DNA of 7,028 nucleotides from Nocardia sp. (GTDB lineage Bacteria; Actinomycetota; Actinomycetes; Mycobacteriales; Mycobacteriaceae). Shown one piece after another: positions 6,113 to 7,028 of this stretch; the first letter of the stretch is position 1; every line of letters begins with the position of its first letter. A program made the translations under genes and the position numbers. The stretch covers positions 1-7,028 of the forward strand of contig JAFMQT010000243.1 of assembly GCA_017354515.1 (NCBI GenBank), written 5' to 3'. Below the pieces are notes generated by a model that saw only the letters and a list, made by a program, of their open reading frames with translations, did no database searches and had not been told where the DNA came from.

Positions 6113-7028
6113 TCAGCCGGGGACGTACCCCAGCTCCTTGTCGACCACATTCCGCAGGGGCCGGCCGGCCTCCCAGCGCTCGAAGTTCTCCGCGAACGCC
6201 GCGACCAGCGCCTTGCGCCAGCCGACGAAGTCACCGCTGTTGTGCGGTGTGAGAACGACATTGGGCATCTCCCACAGCGGATGCCCCGTCGGCAGCGGTT
6301 CGGGGTCGACGACATCGAGCGCCGCGCCGGCCAGCGCGCCCCCGCGCAGGGCGGCCACCAGATCGTCGGTAACCACCGCTTCGCCGCGCCCGACATTGAC
6401 GAACCGGGCATGCGGTTTCATCGCCGCGAACGCCTCCGCGTCGAACATGTAGCGGGTCTCGTCGGTCAGTGGCGTCACACAGATCACATAGTCGGCGCCG
6501 GGTAGTTCCGCGTGCAGATCGGTTGCCACACTGCCGAAGTCGGGATCATCGCTGCGCGGACTGCGCCCCAGGCCGCGTACGTCCATTCCGGCCGCCCGCA
6601 GCAGCCGGGCGATGGCCCGGCCGATCGAACCCGTTCCGACCACCAGGGCCGCGGCGCCGGCGATGCGCTCGGATTCGCGATGGCGCCACTGCTGCCGCTG
6701 CTGTAGTCGCAGCGATCCCGGCAGGTCCTTGGCGAAGCTGAGGATCTGGGCCAGAACGTATTCCGCGATCGGCTGATCGAATACGCCGCGGGTGTTGGTC
6801 ACCACGACGCCGCTGTCGATCAGGCTGTCGAACAGGACCGCGTCCACGCCCGTGGCGGCCACATGTACCCAGCGCAGGCGGTCGGCGCGATGCCAGGCCG
6901 CCTCGATCGCGGTGGATTGGAAGTCGTAGACGAACAGTACGTCCGCGCCCGGCAACGCGCCTGCCAGCCCGGCCCCGTCGACCTGCCGGACGGTGGCCCG
7001 CTCCGACACCGGACGCAGAGCTTCCGCG
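6113..7028 (-). CDS. D-2-hydroxyacid dehydrogenase, N-terminus cut by the window edge
   Basis: NAD(P)-dependent oxidoreductase interconverting a D-2-hydroxyacid and its 2-oxo acid (glyoxylate/hydroxypyruvate reductase and phosphoglycerate dehydrogenase superfamily). The visible part is 304 residues and open to the right edge. Numbered from the in-frame GTG at 7009: the Rossmann loop is GTGSIG (125-130), the substrate/catalytic arginine is R208 in VNVGRGEAV, the paired glutamate is E237 in DVVDPEPLP, and the catalytic histidine is H256 in LTPHNSG. The second Rossmann strand ends in GLGRSPRS rather than an acidic residue, which suggests NADP(H) preference (inference). The GTG at 7009 has no ribosome binding site. 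Codons AEALRP precede it, and the family normally has about 20-30 more residues before GADVLFVYDF, so the true start probably lies outside the window. It is the leading visible gene of the operon with the amidase, 12 bases downstream. Confidence 0.88.
   Translation of the reverse strand, partial: AEALRPVSERATVRQVDGAGLAGALPGADVLFVYDFQSTAIEAAWHRADRLRWVHVAATGVDAVLFDSLIDSGVVVTNTRGVFDQPIAEYVLAQILSFAKDLPGSLRLQQRQQWRHRESERIAGAAALVVGTGSIGRAIARLLRAAGMDVRGLGRSPRSDDPDFGSVATDLHAELPGADYVICVTPLTDETRYMFDAEAFAAMKPHARFVNVGRGEAVVTDDLVAALRGGALAGAALDVVDPEPLPTGHPLWEMPNVVLTPHNSGDFVGWRKALVAAFAENFERWEAGRPLRNVVDKELGYVPG

Noticed and set aside
7007..7009. GTG at 7007-7009 as the true start of the hydroxyacid dehydrogenase
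   Set aside because: There is no ribosome binding site, the frame stays open to the window edge, and the first beta-strand normal for the family would be missing. The gene is better treated as partial.

Overview
The window is GC-rich, densely packed chromosomal DNA. Its codons strongly favour G or C in the third position, GTG and TTG start codons occur, and the protein families are those of actinomycete catabolic islands. A mycolic-acid actinomycete such as Nocardia or Rhodococcus is the best guess, but the genus is an inference from style only. I see no rRNA, tRNA, CRISPR array, insertion sequence or phage gene.

Layout, left to right. (1) Positions 1-90 hold the last 29 codons of a plus-strand gene I cannot identify. 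(2) It converges on a minus-strand pair read from the divergent region at about 2.8 kb: a GabD-type succinate-semialdehyde dehydrogenase (2720 to 1227) and a tartrate/D-malate dehydrogenase-type beta-decarboxylating dehydrogenase (1230 to 169). Their ends overlap by four bases. (3) The 144-base divergent region 2721-2864 contains an AT-rich island with a palindromic operator candidate (ATTGT-CA-ACAAT) and promoter-like hexamers. (4) Reading right from it are a class III aminotransferase with GABA-aminotransferase features (2865-4106) and a DUF3830 cyclophilin-like protein (4149-4661), 42 bases apart. (5) A near-perfect inverted repeat (4667-4695) separates this operon from a convergent minus-strand pair: an amidase-signature enzyme (6100 to 4709) and a D-2-hydroxyacid dehydrogenase (entering from the right edge, ending at 6113).

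Functional reading (inference). The aminotransferase and GabD homologue form the classic omega-amino acid route: amino acid to semialdehyde to dicarboxylate. Translational coupling of GabD to a D-malate/tartrate dehydrogenase homologue suggests the dicarboxylate may be hydroxylated (malate or similar) rather than plain succinate. A route such as 4-amino-3-hydroxybutyrate to malic semialdehyde to D-malate to pyruvate plus CO2 would use all three enzymes. The amidase and the hydroxyacid dehydrogenase could prepare or process related amides and 2-hydroxy/2-oxo acids. DUF3830 has no known function but sits directly behind the aminotransferase. No transporter or regulator is visible. The operator candidate points to an off-window regulator, possibly of the GntR/FCD type.
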